From the NCBI GenBank assembly GCA_032358165.1, contig JAALGY010000017.1, positions 1,488,001 to 1,552,000 of the forward strand: 64,000 nt of DNA. Reading direction: 5' to 3'. Below the pieces are notes generated by a model. That model was not told the DNA's origin, ran no database searches, and saw nothing but the letters and a program-made list of their open reading frames with translations. The position numbers and the translations under genes were made by a program. This DNA is from Diplosphaera chodatii. Its lineage: Eukaryota > Chlorophyta > Trebouxiophyceae > Prasiolales > Stichococcaceae. Shown piece after piece: positions 1-13,025 of this stretch (positions are counted from its first letter, which is position 1; each line of letters opens with the position of its first letter).

Positions 1-220
1 TCGGCGTCACGGTGACGCTATGGTGTGGCACGGCGGCGCTGGTCATGGTTGCTGTGTGCACGCAGTCAAGCAGTGCGCGTGTGCTCGGATGTGGATGCTG
101 CCGTACCTTTCAATGCAGCTCCAAGGGCACGCTCCACTTGCAGTTGGGCTGTTACCAAACTTGGGTGTGAAGTTTGATTACTGGAAGATCAGTGGTGCAT
201 GTGCATGTGCAGACGGACAG

Positions 221-690
221 ATGCAGGACGGCATCCAGCACTTCACAGCAGATGTGGCGCCCGCGCCAGCCCCAAATGGCCACGCGGCCTTCGCGCTTTC
301 TCTGCCAGCCCAGCAGCCGCCATACTTTGGCGGCCTAGCCAGCGCTGGTGGGTCCAGCGCCGCCAGCAGCCGGCTGGGGCCGCATGCAGCATCACAGCTG
401 CCGGGGCTGCCGAGCCTCGGGGACCTGCATGCTGCGTCGCTGCAGATTCCCAAAGCAGCTGCCGACTTCACAGGTGGCCTGGCTGGAGCTGCCATGCCAA
501 ATGCCAGGCCCTACGGGTCCGCATCTCTTGCAACCGGCTTGCACGCGGGGACAGGTGGGCTGCAGGGCCACCTGCAGGGCTCAGCAGGAGCAGCGGCAAG
601 CTTTGGCGCGCAGCAGGCACTGCAGCAGCAGGCGCTACAGTCAGCAGCACTGCTTGGCAGCAGCGCCGCCTCTGCCATGCTGTTGTCGTC

Positions 691-734
<44 letters not shown>

Positions 735-3700
735 CGTCAGCACTGCAGTTTGGCGGTGCGGCCATCACAGCGGGGTTTGGCGGCGGCCTGGGCGGCGGCC
801 TCAACAGCAGCCAGTCCCTGGTGGCTGGCAGCCACGGCAGCGCCCTTTCAGGAGCTGGCGGCCTGGCAGGCGCGGGCTTCAGCCACGCGGGCGGCGGCGC
901 GGCCCTTAGCCTGGCGGCATCCGGCGGCAGCTCCCTGGGACTCAGCGCCGCCTTCAGCAGCGCCGGCGCAGTCCTGGCGCCGGGCGGCCACCAGAACGCG
1001 CTGCTCGCGGAGCACACTGAGGTGGTGCTGGCGGATGCGCACCAGGCGTACCGCCGCGGCCAGTTCCACGAGGCGCTGTCGCTGTGCCAGGCGGTGAGTA
1101 CACGAAGCTTGGCAGTGGGGTGCTGTCGTGCTGTGTGGCAGCGCGCTTGCACGTGACCCAGTGGTGTACGTGCTGGAGTGGCAGGGCACGCGGGCGTGCA
1201 TCCGATGGACGACCTGAGATCTGTCCCCCACCTGCAGATCTTCCCCAGCTGCACGAATCGCACAGATGTGCTGCTGCTGATCGGGGCGATCTACTATCAG
1301 CTGGGCAGCTATGAGCAGTGCATCGCGTTCAACGACCGCTGCATCCTGCTGGACCCGCACATGGCGGAGGCGCACGCCAACCTGGCAAACGCGCTGCAGC
1401 AGATCGGCAACTGGGACATGGCCATCATCTACTACAAGGTGCGGCCAGGGAGGCAGTCCTTCAGCCGTGTCAGTGATCGTCACATCCTTGCACGTAACCC
1501 TCTGCACGATCAGTGGTGGTACCGGCATGAGTCCACCCTCGCAACCGCACGGCCTGCAAAACAGCGCAGCATAGCAGCTCGGTTCTGTGCATCCTGCTTA
1601 CTGGTGGTAACAAGGCTGCGAGGCTGTCTCCCTGCTCGTGCAGTCCGCGCTGACGCTCAAGCCGTCATTCACGGATGCGTACAACAACATGGCGAGCGCG
1701 CTGGTGCAGAAGGGCTGCATCCCGCAGGCCATGGAGTGCTACGCTGCCGCCCTGCGCATCGACCCCAACGTGGTCAGTGCCACGGCCTGCATGAGCGTGC
1801 CGTCGTTTGCTGCCCTGCTAATTGTGCTTCATGCAAAGCTTGCTGCGCAGCCGCGGCTGAGCCTGCTGTTGGGTGCGCTGGCCGACGGACGGGCCCCTCA
1901 CATGTCATTGCAGGTCGATGTGCACAACAACTTGGGGGACCTGTGGCGGGCGCAAGGGGCGGCGGGGCGGGTGGCGGCGCAGCGCTGCTATGCGGAGGCG
2001 CTGCGGCGCAACCCGCAGCATGCGCCGGCCTGGCGCGGCCTCGGCGATCTGTACCGCGAGTTTGGGGACCACCCCCAGGCTGTCGCCTGCTACCAGGTCA
2101 GCCGGCCTCATTGGCACCCTCTGCCTTTGTCAAACTGGTGGTCATGTTGGTGTAGGACTGAGGTGACCCACAGGACACACAGGCGTGTGCAGCATGTTCT
2201 CATTTGTATTGCCCATTGCTGTACCAGAGGTGTTGACCTCTGACTGCAGGAAGCCGTGCGTCTACGGCCCAACTATGCAGACGCATACACGGGGATGGGC
2301 GTCAGCCTGAAGGAGCTCCGGCGGCGCAGCGAGGCGCAGGCCTGCTTCGAGACGTGCGTGCAGCTGCGCCCCGGCTGCGCGCTGTCCCTTGGCAACCTCG
2401 CCGGCCTGTACTACGAGCAGGTGTGTTGGACACTTGTCGTTGGTGAAGTCCTGGGAAGTGGCAGCCAGGCGCAATCCCTGTCACAATGTGATTGTGTTCC
2501 CTCTTGCAAAGCATTGTAAGGGTGGTCTTGACACACTACCGCACCTTCGACAGCGACAAGATGGCTCATATGCCGTCCGCTGCAGGGCAAGCTGGAGGAG
2601 GCGGTGGCCACATACCGGGAGGCGATCGCACGGGAGCCCAACTTCCCGGAGGCCTACAACAACCTGGGCAATGCTCTGCGGGAGGCGGGGCGCCCTGATG
2701 AGGCGATCGCCTGCTACACCGCCTGCATCCAGCTGCAGCTGCAGCGCCCCGGCACTACACCATCAGGGGTACGTCCTGCGCCGGTGCGCCTGGCTCGCCA
2801 CCAGGTCCTTGCCATGCCCCATCAAGCAGTATCGTTTACACATAACACTTGACACAACAGCCACCAGGAGCATGTCCGTATGTGGACTGATGAGGCATGG
2901 CAGCGCTGTCAAGGGAGGCGAGTGTGTTCTGCCTGCCGAAAGGTCTCGTCATATCCTGCTCATGCATCTGTAGCTGCCGCAGGGCAACCCGGCGGCGGCC
3001 GCAGCGGCGCAGGCGCAGCGCCTCAGCGTGGCGTATAACAATCTGGGGGGCATCCTCAAGATGCAGGGCCGAGCTGCGGAGGCGATCTCCTGCTACGAGC
3101 ATGTCGCCCTGCTGCAGCCCAACAGCCCCGAGGTGAGTGTAGGTCATTTCCCAGGATCCCGGGCCTGCTGTGATGACAAAGCACCTCATGCAATACGGAT
3201 AGCAGCACTCTGGTAAGCAGTCCCCACCAGTCACCTCTGGGTCACATGTGTTCTGCCTGAATTTGCGTGCAGGGACATGCCAACCTGGCGAGTGCTTTCA
3301 AGGATGCGGCGCGGCAGGATGCTGCTATAGCATCCTACCGCCGGGCACTGGCGCTGCGGCCCGACTTCCCAGAGGCATTCGCCAACTTGGTGCACAGCCT
3401 GCAGGTCAGTGCTTGGGTGCCGACCTGAGCGAGACCTGAGTATATACGATGCAGGTGGCATCTGCAGTCTTGCTGTATGTTGTCGTGCTGACAGCAGGGG
3501 CTTGGCACGGGGGTCTTGACGGTGACTGCGGCTGGGAAAAAGAGACGTGTGTGGTGACATGGCGGTGCACCCGCTGCAGCTGCCGGTTGCGCTATCCACA
3601 AACATTATAGGGGTGTTGCGACGGGAGGTGGAGCTGTTGACTGTTCCTCAAGGCCAGCCAATCGTCTGCAACCGGACACCGCAGCTGTGCCCTGACATGA

Positions 3701-6700
3701 CGGGTTCCCCGCTGCAGTGCGTGTGCGAGTGGCGGGACCGGGGGGAGCTGTTTGTGCGGCTGGAGCGGGAGGTGCGGCGGGACCTAGCCGCCGGCCGCCT
3801 GCCCCCCGTGCAGCCCTTCCACATCATGGCCTACCCCTTCCCCGCCGACCTGGCCAAGGCGCGCACCCCCTGCCCCGCGCTGCCGTGCAGGCCCACCACG
3901 GCGCAGCCCTGCATGTCAGTTGCTGATGCCCGTCAAACTGATGTGTGTTGCCACGACAGCCTGCACGCTGGGGTGTAGATCACGAAAGTGTGCTGCAACA
4001 GCAGTTTCACAATGAACAATCTGGCCGTCAATGCCCGGGTGCGACTGCACAGGCGGTCAGCGTCAAGTATGCGGAGTTCTGTGCACTCACGGCGTCGCGG
4101 CTGGGGGCGCCGCCGCTGCAGCACCCGCCGGCGGCGCCGCTGCTGCCGGGCCAGCGCCTGCGCGTGGGCTACGTGTCCTCCGACTTCGGCAACCACCCCC
4201 TGTCGCACCTCATGGCCTCCGTGTTCGGCCTGCACGACCGCTCGCGGCTGGAGGTAATAAGTAATGATTTTTTAAAAAGTACAGTAAAGTAAATAATTTC
4301 AAATATCACCTTGTGCTGCATCTTTTCAAGCGCGCCCACTTGGCTCCTCATCACGAGTGCATCAAACTCACAGTCCATGTCTGTGCACCGCTCATCCTGC
4401 TGCATGCAAGCGCAGTGACCACCTTGTGTCTGCAGCTCTGACGCTGGTCGCACAGGGTCTCAACCAGTTGTCATGTGTGGTGCAGATCTTCTGCTATGCA
4501 TTGAGCCCGCCGGACGGCAGCGAGTGGCGGACACGCATTGAGGCCGAGGTGGAGCACTTCACCGATGTGTCCTCCTGGTCGATCCCTGACATCGCTGCGC
4601 GCATCTCCGCTGATGGCATCCAGGTGCGCTGCATCTGCTGCTGCTGCTGATTGGGAAAACACCTTTCCGCATGCACGACCCTGTGCCAAGGTTTTGTGGT
4701 GTTGATTCAGTGCTGCTCTCAAGCCGGCAGGTGAAACGACCAGAACTGAGCCAGTTTCACAGTGAGTCATTGCTCTGCCCACATAGTGACTTGGGACTTG
4801 CTTGCATCGCTTTTCAGGTGGCAGTGAATCTGAACGGGTACACAAAGGGCGCTCGGAACGAGATCTTTGCCCTGCGGCCAGCACCTGTGCAGACCAGCTA
4901 CATGGGCTTCCCCGCCACGACCGGCGCCGACTTCCTGCCATACCTCATTGTGGACAAGGTGCAGACGAATCGCTTTCACTGCTCCTGACCTCGTTTGCCA
5001 CATTTGACGACCACGGGGATGGCCCAAGCCGTTTCAGTCGCCTTTGATTCGCCCATCGACGAGGATGCTGTCGGCATCGCTGTTGTAGGTACACCCTTCA
5101 CAGCTTCCTGAGCACCTGTACGAAGTTGTGTCATGCGCAGGTGGTGGCGCCGCCGGAGGTGCGGGACTGCTACAGCGAGGCCCTGGCGCTGATGCCCAAC
5201 TGCTACTTCGTCAACGACTACAGGCGCGCGCACACCGACGTGCTGGACGAGGTGCGCTGCCGGCAGCACTGGCCAGGCCCTTGGCTCCCTGTTGTGCTGC
5301 CATGCTCCCTCTGCGCCGGCACGGTACCTTCGCAACAGCAGCACTGGGCTGCCGCATGCCTTCGCCATTGTGCCGCTCAGCAAAGCATGTGCTGTGTGCA
5401 CACAGGAGAGTCCATGCACATGTACCAGCTGTTTGATGCTTTTTCCAGACCTCTGGAACCACTTTGCCGCATAATGATGCCATGCTGTTGCTGCAGAGCC
5501 GGCTGCCTACTCGTGCAAGTGTGGGGCTGCCGGAGAGGTGCATCATCTACAGCTGCTCTAACCAACTGTACAAATATGACCCGGAGACCTTCGACACCTG
5601 GTGCAACATCCTGCGGCGTGTCCCCAACAGGTAGGTTGCACTTCAGTGATGCTGGTGCCAGCCCTTCTTATCGCGGTAACGTACATCTTGCAGTGCGGCA
5701 CCCAATGTGGTCTTCTGACCCCTCCTGTCTCTGATCACTTGCACTGTGTCTGCAGTCTCCGCATCGCTGCAAGGACATGAAACATGACGCTGTGTGCATG
5801 CTGCCCTGCAGCATCCTGTGGCTTCTGCGCTTCCCGCCATATGGTGAGCCCCATGTCAAGGCAGAGGCGGCTGCGCGTGGCATCGACCCCGCCCGCATCA
5901 TCTTCACTGACGTGGCCGCCAAGCCTATCCACATTGCACGATCAGGTACCTTTCTCAGCCCGACAGCGTCTTGACACTCAGACAGATGGCCAGATGCAGG
6001 GCCATTCAGCAGCATGGCAGCAAAAGCTTGCAACACAGCAGCAACGATGGCATTTGGTTCCGGCGCCAAGGAAGGCTCTGGCGGAGTAGATGGCCGTTGG
6101 CAGGCCAGCTGGAGAGCAAGGTCAGTGTGGTCATCAGCATGTGAGCTCCTGCGCTATCTACTGCAGGGATTGCGGATGTGTTCCTGGACACGCCGCTGTG
6201 CAATGCGCACACGACGGGGTGCGATGTGCTGTGGGGCGGGTGCCCCATGGTCACGCTCCCGCTGCAGCGCATGGCGTCGCGGGTCGCCGCCTCCCTGTGC
6301 GCTGCGACTGGCCTGGGCAACGAGATGATCGTGCACTCGCAGCAGGTGCGCCCCCGCTCGATGCTTGCGTTCCCCTCGTCAGCTGTTTGCCAGATGCATG
6401 CGCGCAAGCCAGAGCCTGCAAGAGCAAAGCCTGCAACCAGATCGCCTGGATGCGTGGAGCATCACATGCAAACGAACACGGCGGTCACTCCATGAAACTC
6501 TGTCGCTCATGTAACTGTTCCAGATGCCCAGCACTGGGCTGGCACTCTTCGGCTCAAAAGCAGGGTCACAAGCTGGCGGTGGTATGGGGCCTGGGATGTG
6601 CGCAGTGCTGTCCTTGCATCCGGCTTGACATTCCGCTTTTGTGTTCTCCTTCGGCCACCAGGCCACCAGGGTTCCGAGGAGCTGGCGGGTATGGTTTAGG

Positions 6701-7221
6701 GAATATGTCTGGGGCAGCATGCTCAGCTACCACTATCCGCACTGCTCTCCTACATTGGACCCTCACTGCCCGCCAGGAGTACGAGGAGCTGGCGGTGGCG
6801 CTGGGGACGGACCACGCGCGACGGGAGGGGCTGCGCGCCCGCCTCAAGGCCGGCCGCCTGTCGTCCCCGCTCTTCGACACCGACACCTGGGTGCGCCCCC
6901 CAGGTTTTAAATCAATATGACTAAGATGTTCTTTATGTTTACCGTTTATTTCGCACCCCCCGCACGCCGCCCGTCTGCTCCTGCACACTGTCCCACATGC
7001 TGCGCAGCACCCTGGGCCGACTGCATGGCACGCAGCACTGGATGTGCTCAGCTGTGCTGTGATTGTCATGCTGTCCACGGTACTTCAGCCGGCCAGGGGT
7101 TGCAGCCGCGCACGTGACCATGCCTGGCACGAACCCGCAGGTGCGAGACCTGGAGCAGGTGTACCTCCGCATGTGGGACATCCACTGCGCGGGGCGGCCG
7201 CCCCACACCTTCGAAGTGTAG
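221..7221 (+). CDS. SEC: O-GlcNAc transferase, SECRET AGENT type (TPR + GT41)
   Basis: Transfers N-acetylglucosamine from UDP-GlcNAc to Ser/Thr of nuclear and cytosolic proteins. Eighteen exons end at 1093, 1438, 1772, 2096, 2420, 2768, 3132, 3404, 3858, 4253, 4623, 4958, 5251, 5630, 5945, 6345, 6890 and the stop at 7221; phases all agree, giving about 1131 aa (land-plant SEC is about 980). The N-terminal 270 residues are Ala/Gly/Gln-rich with a polyQ run. About ten TPR units follow, then the GT41 catalytic domain: [28 protein letters not shown], and NQLYK carrying the catalytic-lysine position of human OGT. The match is to SEC/animal OGT rather than to SPINDLY. The start is uncertain: the frame is open from base 20, and ATG 221 follows a possible splice acceptor. 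The intron after 3858 seems to use a GC donor. Confidence 0.93.
692..733 (+). repeat. CAG trinucleotide run (polyQ) in the OGT N-terminus
   Basis: About 14 uninterrupted CAG codons lie inside the first coding exon of the O-GlcNAc transferase and encode polyglutamine. The run sits in an Ala/Gln/Gly-rich region that probably is disordered and length-variable. Confidence 0.95.
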
Positions 7222-7914
7222 AGGGCATCGCGGGCATCAGCGATGGTAGCCAGGTGGGGTTGGCGCGTGGTGCCAAAGGGTTGGAAGAACGACTAGTGGG
7301 GTTGACGGGCGGGTGCCAAAGGGTTGGAAGAACAACTAGCAGCGGCTTCGTACTAGGTGAGGGAGAGTCGGTGTTCCTTCCAACTGCAGTCCAGCGGATG
7401 GCTGCTGTCGATGTCTGCAGAGTACAGCAAGTTCATAGTGGTATGGGGATCAGTCGGCGGTGCGAGGCAGCCGTCATTCTTTGGGTAGTGGGCAATCCAT
7501 CCGCATCCTAGATGCTCGAGTGTGGTGACAAGCGGGTGGGAGTTATACACTGTTGGGTTATCGGTAGCACATCTAACCCTTATGGATGTTTGGCTTGGTA
7601 GGGTCTCAATGCGCATGCTGTGTGCGCACATGGCCCGCTATTAACTGCTGCTTGGCATATGTGGTGCATGCCAGCCGCTATGGGTGCCATCAGCGAGTCC
7701 ATTTGTCTCAGCTGAACAAGGTAGCCACAGTCAGTCCTAGTGTACCTTCTTATTGGATGTCATGCCAGCTGCGCCTGTTCAGCAGAAGGGTGTTCAAGTG
7801 TGTCCTGTATAACCAAGCTGCTGCGCCAACCCAAACGATTCTAGATCAATAGAAGTCCACTCCGACAAGCGGTCCATCAGTGTCAAATTGACGAGCACGG
7901 AACCAGTCATTGCA
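7222..7914. other. Convergent intergenic region between OGT and ABC-F
   Basis: The region lies between two converging genes, so it should hold both 3' untranslated regions. Its first part contains a 43-bp direct repeat (7255-7339). I see no convincing coding exon; open frames here are short and lack splice partners. Confidence 0.6.
7255..7339. repeat. Two-copy direct repeat of about 43 bp
   Basis: Two adjacent copies begin with tggggttg and end with gaactactag-like sequence. They share an identical 20-base core, gtgccaaagggttggaagaa, at 7270 and 7313, and differ at a few bases. The repeat lies just after the OGT stop codon, in its likely 3' UTR. Confidence 0.85.
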
Positions 7915-10900
7915 TCAAGCTTCGTCCCTGTCTGCCAGTTCAAGCCAGCGGTCCTCCTTCTGCCTGAGGTCCTCCAGCAGGGCCGCCAGCCGCTGCGATG
8001 CCGCCTGCACGGCTTCATAGTCGCCGCTGGCTGCCGCAGCTGCCACGTCTGCATCCAGTGCATGCCTCGTGTCGCCGAGGTCCGCCACTTGCTGCTCCAG
8101 ACGCTCCATATCCTGGTGCACACAACATGCTTAGGTGAGCCGTGCCATCATGACACGGGCTTGAAGAAACAGCCGATGGCATGGTACTCCCGAATGTGCT
8201 GCAGCCCGAATGGCATGTCGCACGGCTGCACATGTATGAGACTTGGGAAGCAGGTGCACCTGCCGCTCCCTCCAGCTCAGGGGCTTGGCCCGAGGGGCTG
8301 CGCTGCCGTTGCTGCCAGGGTTTGAGCTGCCGTTGCCGCCGCTGCTGTTGCTCCCGTTTGTGCTGGCTGCCTGCTTTGCTGCCTCCTTCCGCTGCTGCTT
8401 CTCCTCCTTCTCCATGATCTCGAGGTACTGCAATAGATGGTGCGACAAGTGATTGACGAGCTGTGGGTCCTCCACTGGCTATTGCATTGCACAAGTAGAG
8501 CATGGTATCACCACATCGGGCTTGCAATCGGTTATGCGGCAATATGTGCATCCAGGCTTTGCTGTGTCTAGCTCACCTCGCTGTAGGAGCCATCAAACAG
8601 GCGGACCAGCCCATCGCCGCGCAGCACGAACATGCGCTCGGCTGTGCGCTCCACAAACTGGCGGTCGTGGGAAACCACCACTAGCACGCCCTTGTACTCG
8701 GAGAGCAAGGCCTCCACCGACTCAATGGTCGTCAGATCCAGGTCATTGGTGGCCTGCATAAAGCCACACAGTTTGTTGGCCGTGAAGATTTCCCCTGACT
8801 CAGTCACAGGTTCAATATCAATCCGAAAATTACGAAGATGCCGCAAGTTCTACTGTTTTTGCATGGCAGCCAGGTGCACTCCGGCTTGGCACCTCATCGA
8901 GCAGCAGCATGTTGGGCCGCCTGCGCAGCACCGCGGCAAGCTGCAGCCGGCGCCGCTGCCCGCCTGACAGGAGCCCGATCTGCAGGTGCAGAACCGACAC
9001 CGAGCTCTGCGACCGTGGATGCATATGTTGGCCATGAAGCGGCTGACATGCTCTGCCATCCAGCACGAGGCAGTGATGTCGAGCTGCGCAGATGTGCAAC
9101 TTGTTGCGCACCTCCTTGTGCTGCTGGGAGCGCGGGAAGCCGAGGCGCTCCAGCAGCGTCTCTGGTGAGAGTCCCCGCCCCTCAGTCTCCTCTGTCTGTG
9201 GCGCCACCTCCACCATATCCCTAGACAGCACAAGCACCGTAGCAGCTGTTTTGGACACTCGCATCACAGTACAAGCCACGGTCAAGAATGTGACTCGTCC
9301 GCCCTGAAGCAAGCCGCGCAACTCAGGGCTGCCAGCAGGCATTGCAACACGGACAGTACGCACACCACGGCGCCACTTGGCGGGTCACCTGAGCCAGCCG
9401 AGGATGGAGATGTGCTCGGGCATGTCCACCGGGTGCTGCGTGAAGTTGCCGAGCACCGTCGTGTCGCCGACTGACCGGGTGCCGCCCACGGGCGGCAGCG
9501 TACCCGCTATGAGGTTCAGCAGCGTCGACTTGCCGGCCCCGTTGGGACCTGCGGTCACCAGGTATGACATGTGTGCATCCGCATGCTGCGCTTGCATGTT
9601 CCTGCCATGCCATGTTGTGGCGCTGCAAATGATGTGCTAGTACGGTGCAGTGTGCCTCGGTGATCCGACTCACCTACAATGCCTATCCGCTCTCCAGGCT
9701 CGAAATCATAGCAGAAGTCCCTGGCACAAGGACGCACATGTCTCATGACATGTGAGGCATGAAGCTCGAACGTGAAAGGCCATGTGGAGCGCAACAGCAA
9801 GCATCCTCTGGTAGATGAGCACCTGATGACTTCCTTGCCGCCGACATGCGCTGAGCAGTCCTCCAGGACCAACACCTTCTTGCCCTGCATCGTCGTCCAA
9901 TGAAGTCAGATCTGACGCTCCATCTGGTCTGGATAACAGTGCGGCACTACCGGACTCACGACTATGCTGGACCACAATGCCGTGGCATGTCGCAGACATG
10001 TGCCATACCTGGCGAGACATGAGGCTGGTGCTGCTGCCAAAGTCCACTGAAATGTCTCGCGCCGGACCCGATTTGGACTTTGCTAGCAGCGAAAAGTAGT
10101 TGTCCTGCCGTGACTTGGACTTCGCCTGCGACCCAATCGAGGATCAGGTTTGAGAATTGTCATGCAACCTGAAAATTTCTGCAGGCTGGAACACTGGACG
10201 GGAGTGTCCAACGCCGAGATTGCACGGAACCTGCCGAGCCTTGGGCTGCCTGGACATCCACTCCGACTCCTTGCGGAGCACGGTGCGTGCGTCTGCCGCC
10301 GCCTCTGCCGCTGCATGCCGCCGTGCTGCCCGCGCCTGTAGTTTCAGAACATACGATGGTTACGACTACCAATACAGCTGGACACTGCCGTCATGCATGC
10401 CTGAGGCGCCGTCCGGCATGACTGTCAGGCGTGCGGTTCTGGGTACGCTGTGCAGAGGCGCGCAGCGGCAGCCGGCTGCGCACCTCGCGGAAGCGCTGGT
10501 AGCAGCCGCGGCCGCCGAAGGCGTGCAGGTGCACCCCGTCCCGGTCCAGCTCCAGGATGGCGGTGGACACCGCCTCCAGGAACGCGCGGTCGTGCGTGAC
10601 CAGCACCAGGCTGCTGCCCGGCGCCCGCAGCCGCCGCTCCGCCCACTGGATCGCCTGCCACAGGCACAGCCGATCGCAAGTGACCTCCAGCACGATGACA
10701 TCAGATATACGTGCTAGTACCGTGGGAGACTGGGTCCCTGCTGCTGTGGGGCAGCTCGCCAGGGTCAGACTCGGGAGGGAGGGCGAACCAGGTTTTGTGG
10801 GGTGGCCATGACTCAGCATGGCCAGCATCTGTAACGCTACCGACAAATATGGTGGTACCCCTGTAACCTACCAACCACTGGTGGGTGGTGGTACCCCTTT

Positions 10901-12283
10901 AACCTACCGACAACGTTGGATGGTAACACCCAGGTGACACCGTCACCACTTTGCACTGTTCTAACCACTGAACTGTTTTGCCTAAAGAAAAAACAAACGA
11001 AATTTCAAAAACAAAGACTAGAAATGAAAAAAACGACAAACCCCATACCTGCAGGTCGAGGTGGTTCGTCGGCTCGTCCAGGATGAGGAGGTCCGGCACA
11101 GACATGAGCGCCGCCGCGAGCGCCGCCCGCCTCCGCTGCCCGCCCGACAGGCTGCCCACCCTCGCATTCACGTCCTGGCAGCCCAGCTCCTTCAGCATCG
11201 CGCGCGCCTGCATGCAGCGCCACGCCTGACTCCACCACATGTCCGATGCCCGATAGTCTGATCAGTTTGTCTATCAGCGTGCGCCTTCCTGACATTGGAC
11301 GCTGCAGCAGTGCTGCACCGTCATGGGTGCCAGCACTTGCGGCACCACACCAACAGCCTCACCTCTGCATCCAGTGCCCAGGCACCGTAGTGGTCCACGC
11401 GCTTGTGCGCCTCGTTCAGCTCCTCAGCCGTGCTTGACCCGCTCTGCAGAATGTGCGAGATGTGCAGCTACCAACATGCGCATTGACCAGAAGCTGCAAG
11501 TGCACATTGAGTCGTATCAGAGCGATGTATGGCTGAAAGTGGATGCATCGTCGACATCTCACCAGCGTGCCAGACAAGACGTGCTCATAGTGCTGCAGCG
11601 CCAGGGCCGCCTCTGCGTCTGAAGACAAGACAGCTTCCAGCACAGTAGCCCTGCAGCACAGCTTGCCAACATTGTCAGCATCTGCAGCCGTCAAAGACAC
11701 TCGCACTGCGGCAACTGCTGCTGCTTTTATCATTTATTGACGGCAACGCTAGCGGTGCATTTCCCATCGCAAGGCTCACTCGGGGTCCATCTCTGGGTCC
11801 TGCTTGAGGAAGCCCACACGCACGCCCTCTATCCGCCGGACAACACCCCCATCTGCCGCCTCATCCCCAGCCATGATCCGCAAGAGTGTTGTCTTGCCTG
11901 CAGTGTCGAGACAGGCGGTGCTAAGTCACACACCGAAACATGACAGGCATGCTAGCTGCTGTGTTCGGAGCCCGACTGACGACCTGTGCCTATGACAAAC
12001 ATGGGGCATGCCCACCTGAGCCATTGGTGCCGACAACTGCCAGGCGGTCGCCACGGCACACGGTGGTGGACACGTCCTTGAACAGCTGGTTTTCGCCGTC
12101 GTGGCTCTTGATCACGTCCTCAAGCACCAGCAGCGGCTCGCCACGGGAGCTATCCGGTTTTGTGGCGGGAGGGCTGGTGCGGCTGACTGTGGCGCCTGCG
12201 CTGCGTGCCGCCCCACAGGTGACCGTGGTGTGTCCGAGGTGTGGCTGCACGCTGTGGAAGCATGTATGTCTGCACGCTTTCAT
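7915..12283 (-). CDS. ABC-F family ATPase, Uup type, probably plastid-targeted
   Basis: Soluble twin-ATPase of the ABC-F class, which act on ribosomes rather than membranes. Sixteen exons (from 12283 down to 7915) keep one frame of about 704 aa. First cassette: Walker A GTNGSGKTT across the 12016/11897 splice, signature LSGGQRRR, Walker [14 protein letters not shown]. An Ala/Arg-rich linker follows. Second cassette: [29 protein letters not shown], switch VVSHDRQF. A charged coiled coil ending RWLEL closes the protein, as in bacterial Uup. No transmembrane segments are seen. The start is tentative: ATG 12283 gives an N-terminus rich in Ser, Ala and Arg, compatible with an organelle transit peptide. 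The second cassette has DEA in place of the usual DEP. Confidence 0.9.
10851..10908. repeat. Short intronic direct repeat (22-bp unit, two copies)
   Basis: Units at 10851-10872 and 10887-10908 share ggtggtaccccttaacctacc-like sequence and differ at one position (g versus t). They lie in the ABC-F intron 10655-11048, followed by an AT-rich stretch (about 10975-11045) that is very unlike the GC-rich surroundings. Confidence 0.75.
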
Positions 12284-12438
12284 CGCAGCCTCAGCTGCAT
12301 GGTCGCTGTGTCTGCTGAGCACGCGCCCAGCTGCTGCCGCATGTTGTGTCGTAGGCAATGCACGAGGCCTGCCTGAGACGCAGCTAAGGTGCCGGCACAG
12401 AATGCACAATGATGTGTGTCGCTCGAAGCTGACAGACA

Positions 12439-13010
12439 TCATTCTACAGCTTTCTGCCGGTTGAAGTACTCAAGTGCTGAAGCATGCATGCAAATCCTCG
12501 CGAGCACAGCAATATCGGAGGCTGACTGATGCAAGTCGCTCCAACGTGCGACAGGTGCCAGTTCGTCAATCACAGTGCGACTGGGTACTGCAAGCAAACG
12601 GGACTGTGCCGCGCTGCCCCTCCAGCACATGCGCATGCTGGCAGTGCGAGGTTATGCTCATCTCCCTTGCTGGGGATCTAGTCGCTGGTGCGATCAAGTC
12701 TACTTCAGCGGTCATTGTGCAGTGCAAAGGTACTCGTAACATGAGCGTCGAGGTGTCCAGATTGTGCAGCAACATGCAAGGCAGGGTGATCCTGAACTTG
12801 ACCTGTTACCGACCTAACACCTGCCGCAGTCTGGCTGCAACCTCAGCCCTGACATGTCCCTTCAGAGCATCGATAGCTGCATTGAGAGGCTCTAGCTCAT
12901 GGGCTCGTTCGCCAGAGCACCAGCGTGGATGCCGTGCGTCTTCAGCAGGCAGCGCTGACGTGCCGCAGAATCAGCGCCCGCAGGTCCAGCAGGTCATCCG
13001 ATAGAGCCGC
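12439..13010 (-). CDS. Possible small unknown gene (fragments only)
   Basis: Three minus-strand segments look coding but I cannot join them fully. Segment 12960-13010 (17 codons) begins after ttggcag and ends at a gtcagc donor. Segment 12821-12895 (25 codons) begins after catgag and ends at gtgtta. Both are phase 0 and read as helical, Leu/Ala/Arg-rich peptide. A third, ending in a stop at 12439, reads through IDELAPVARWSDLHQ and ends NRQKAVE. The phase of the third does not fit directly, so an exon is missing or these are chance frames. I do not recognise a family. Confidence 0.25.
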
Positions 13011-13025
13011 CTGCCAATATGGATC

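Noticed and set aside
511..1263. Minus-strand frame of 250 codons over the OGT first exon
   Set aside because: It is the complement of a polyQ/Ala/Gly-rich coding exon, with poly-Cys where the plus strand has CAG repeats. The plus frame leads into TPR exons.
7255..7339. CRISPR-like or mobile-element terminal repeat
   Set aside because: Only two adjacent copies, no spacers of regular length, no inverted ends and no transposase nearby.
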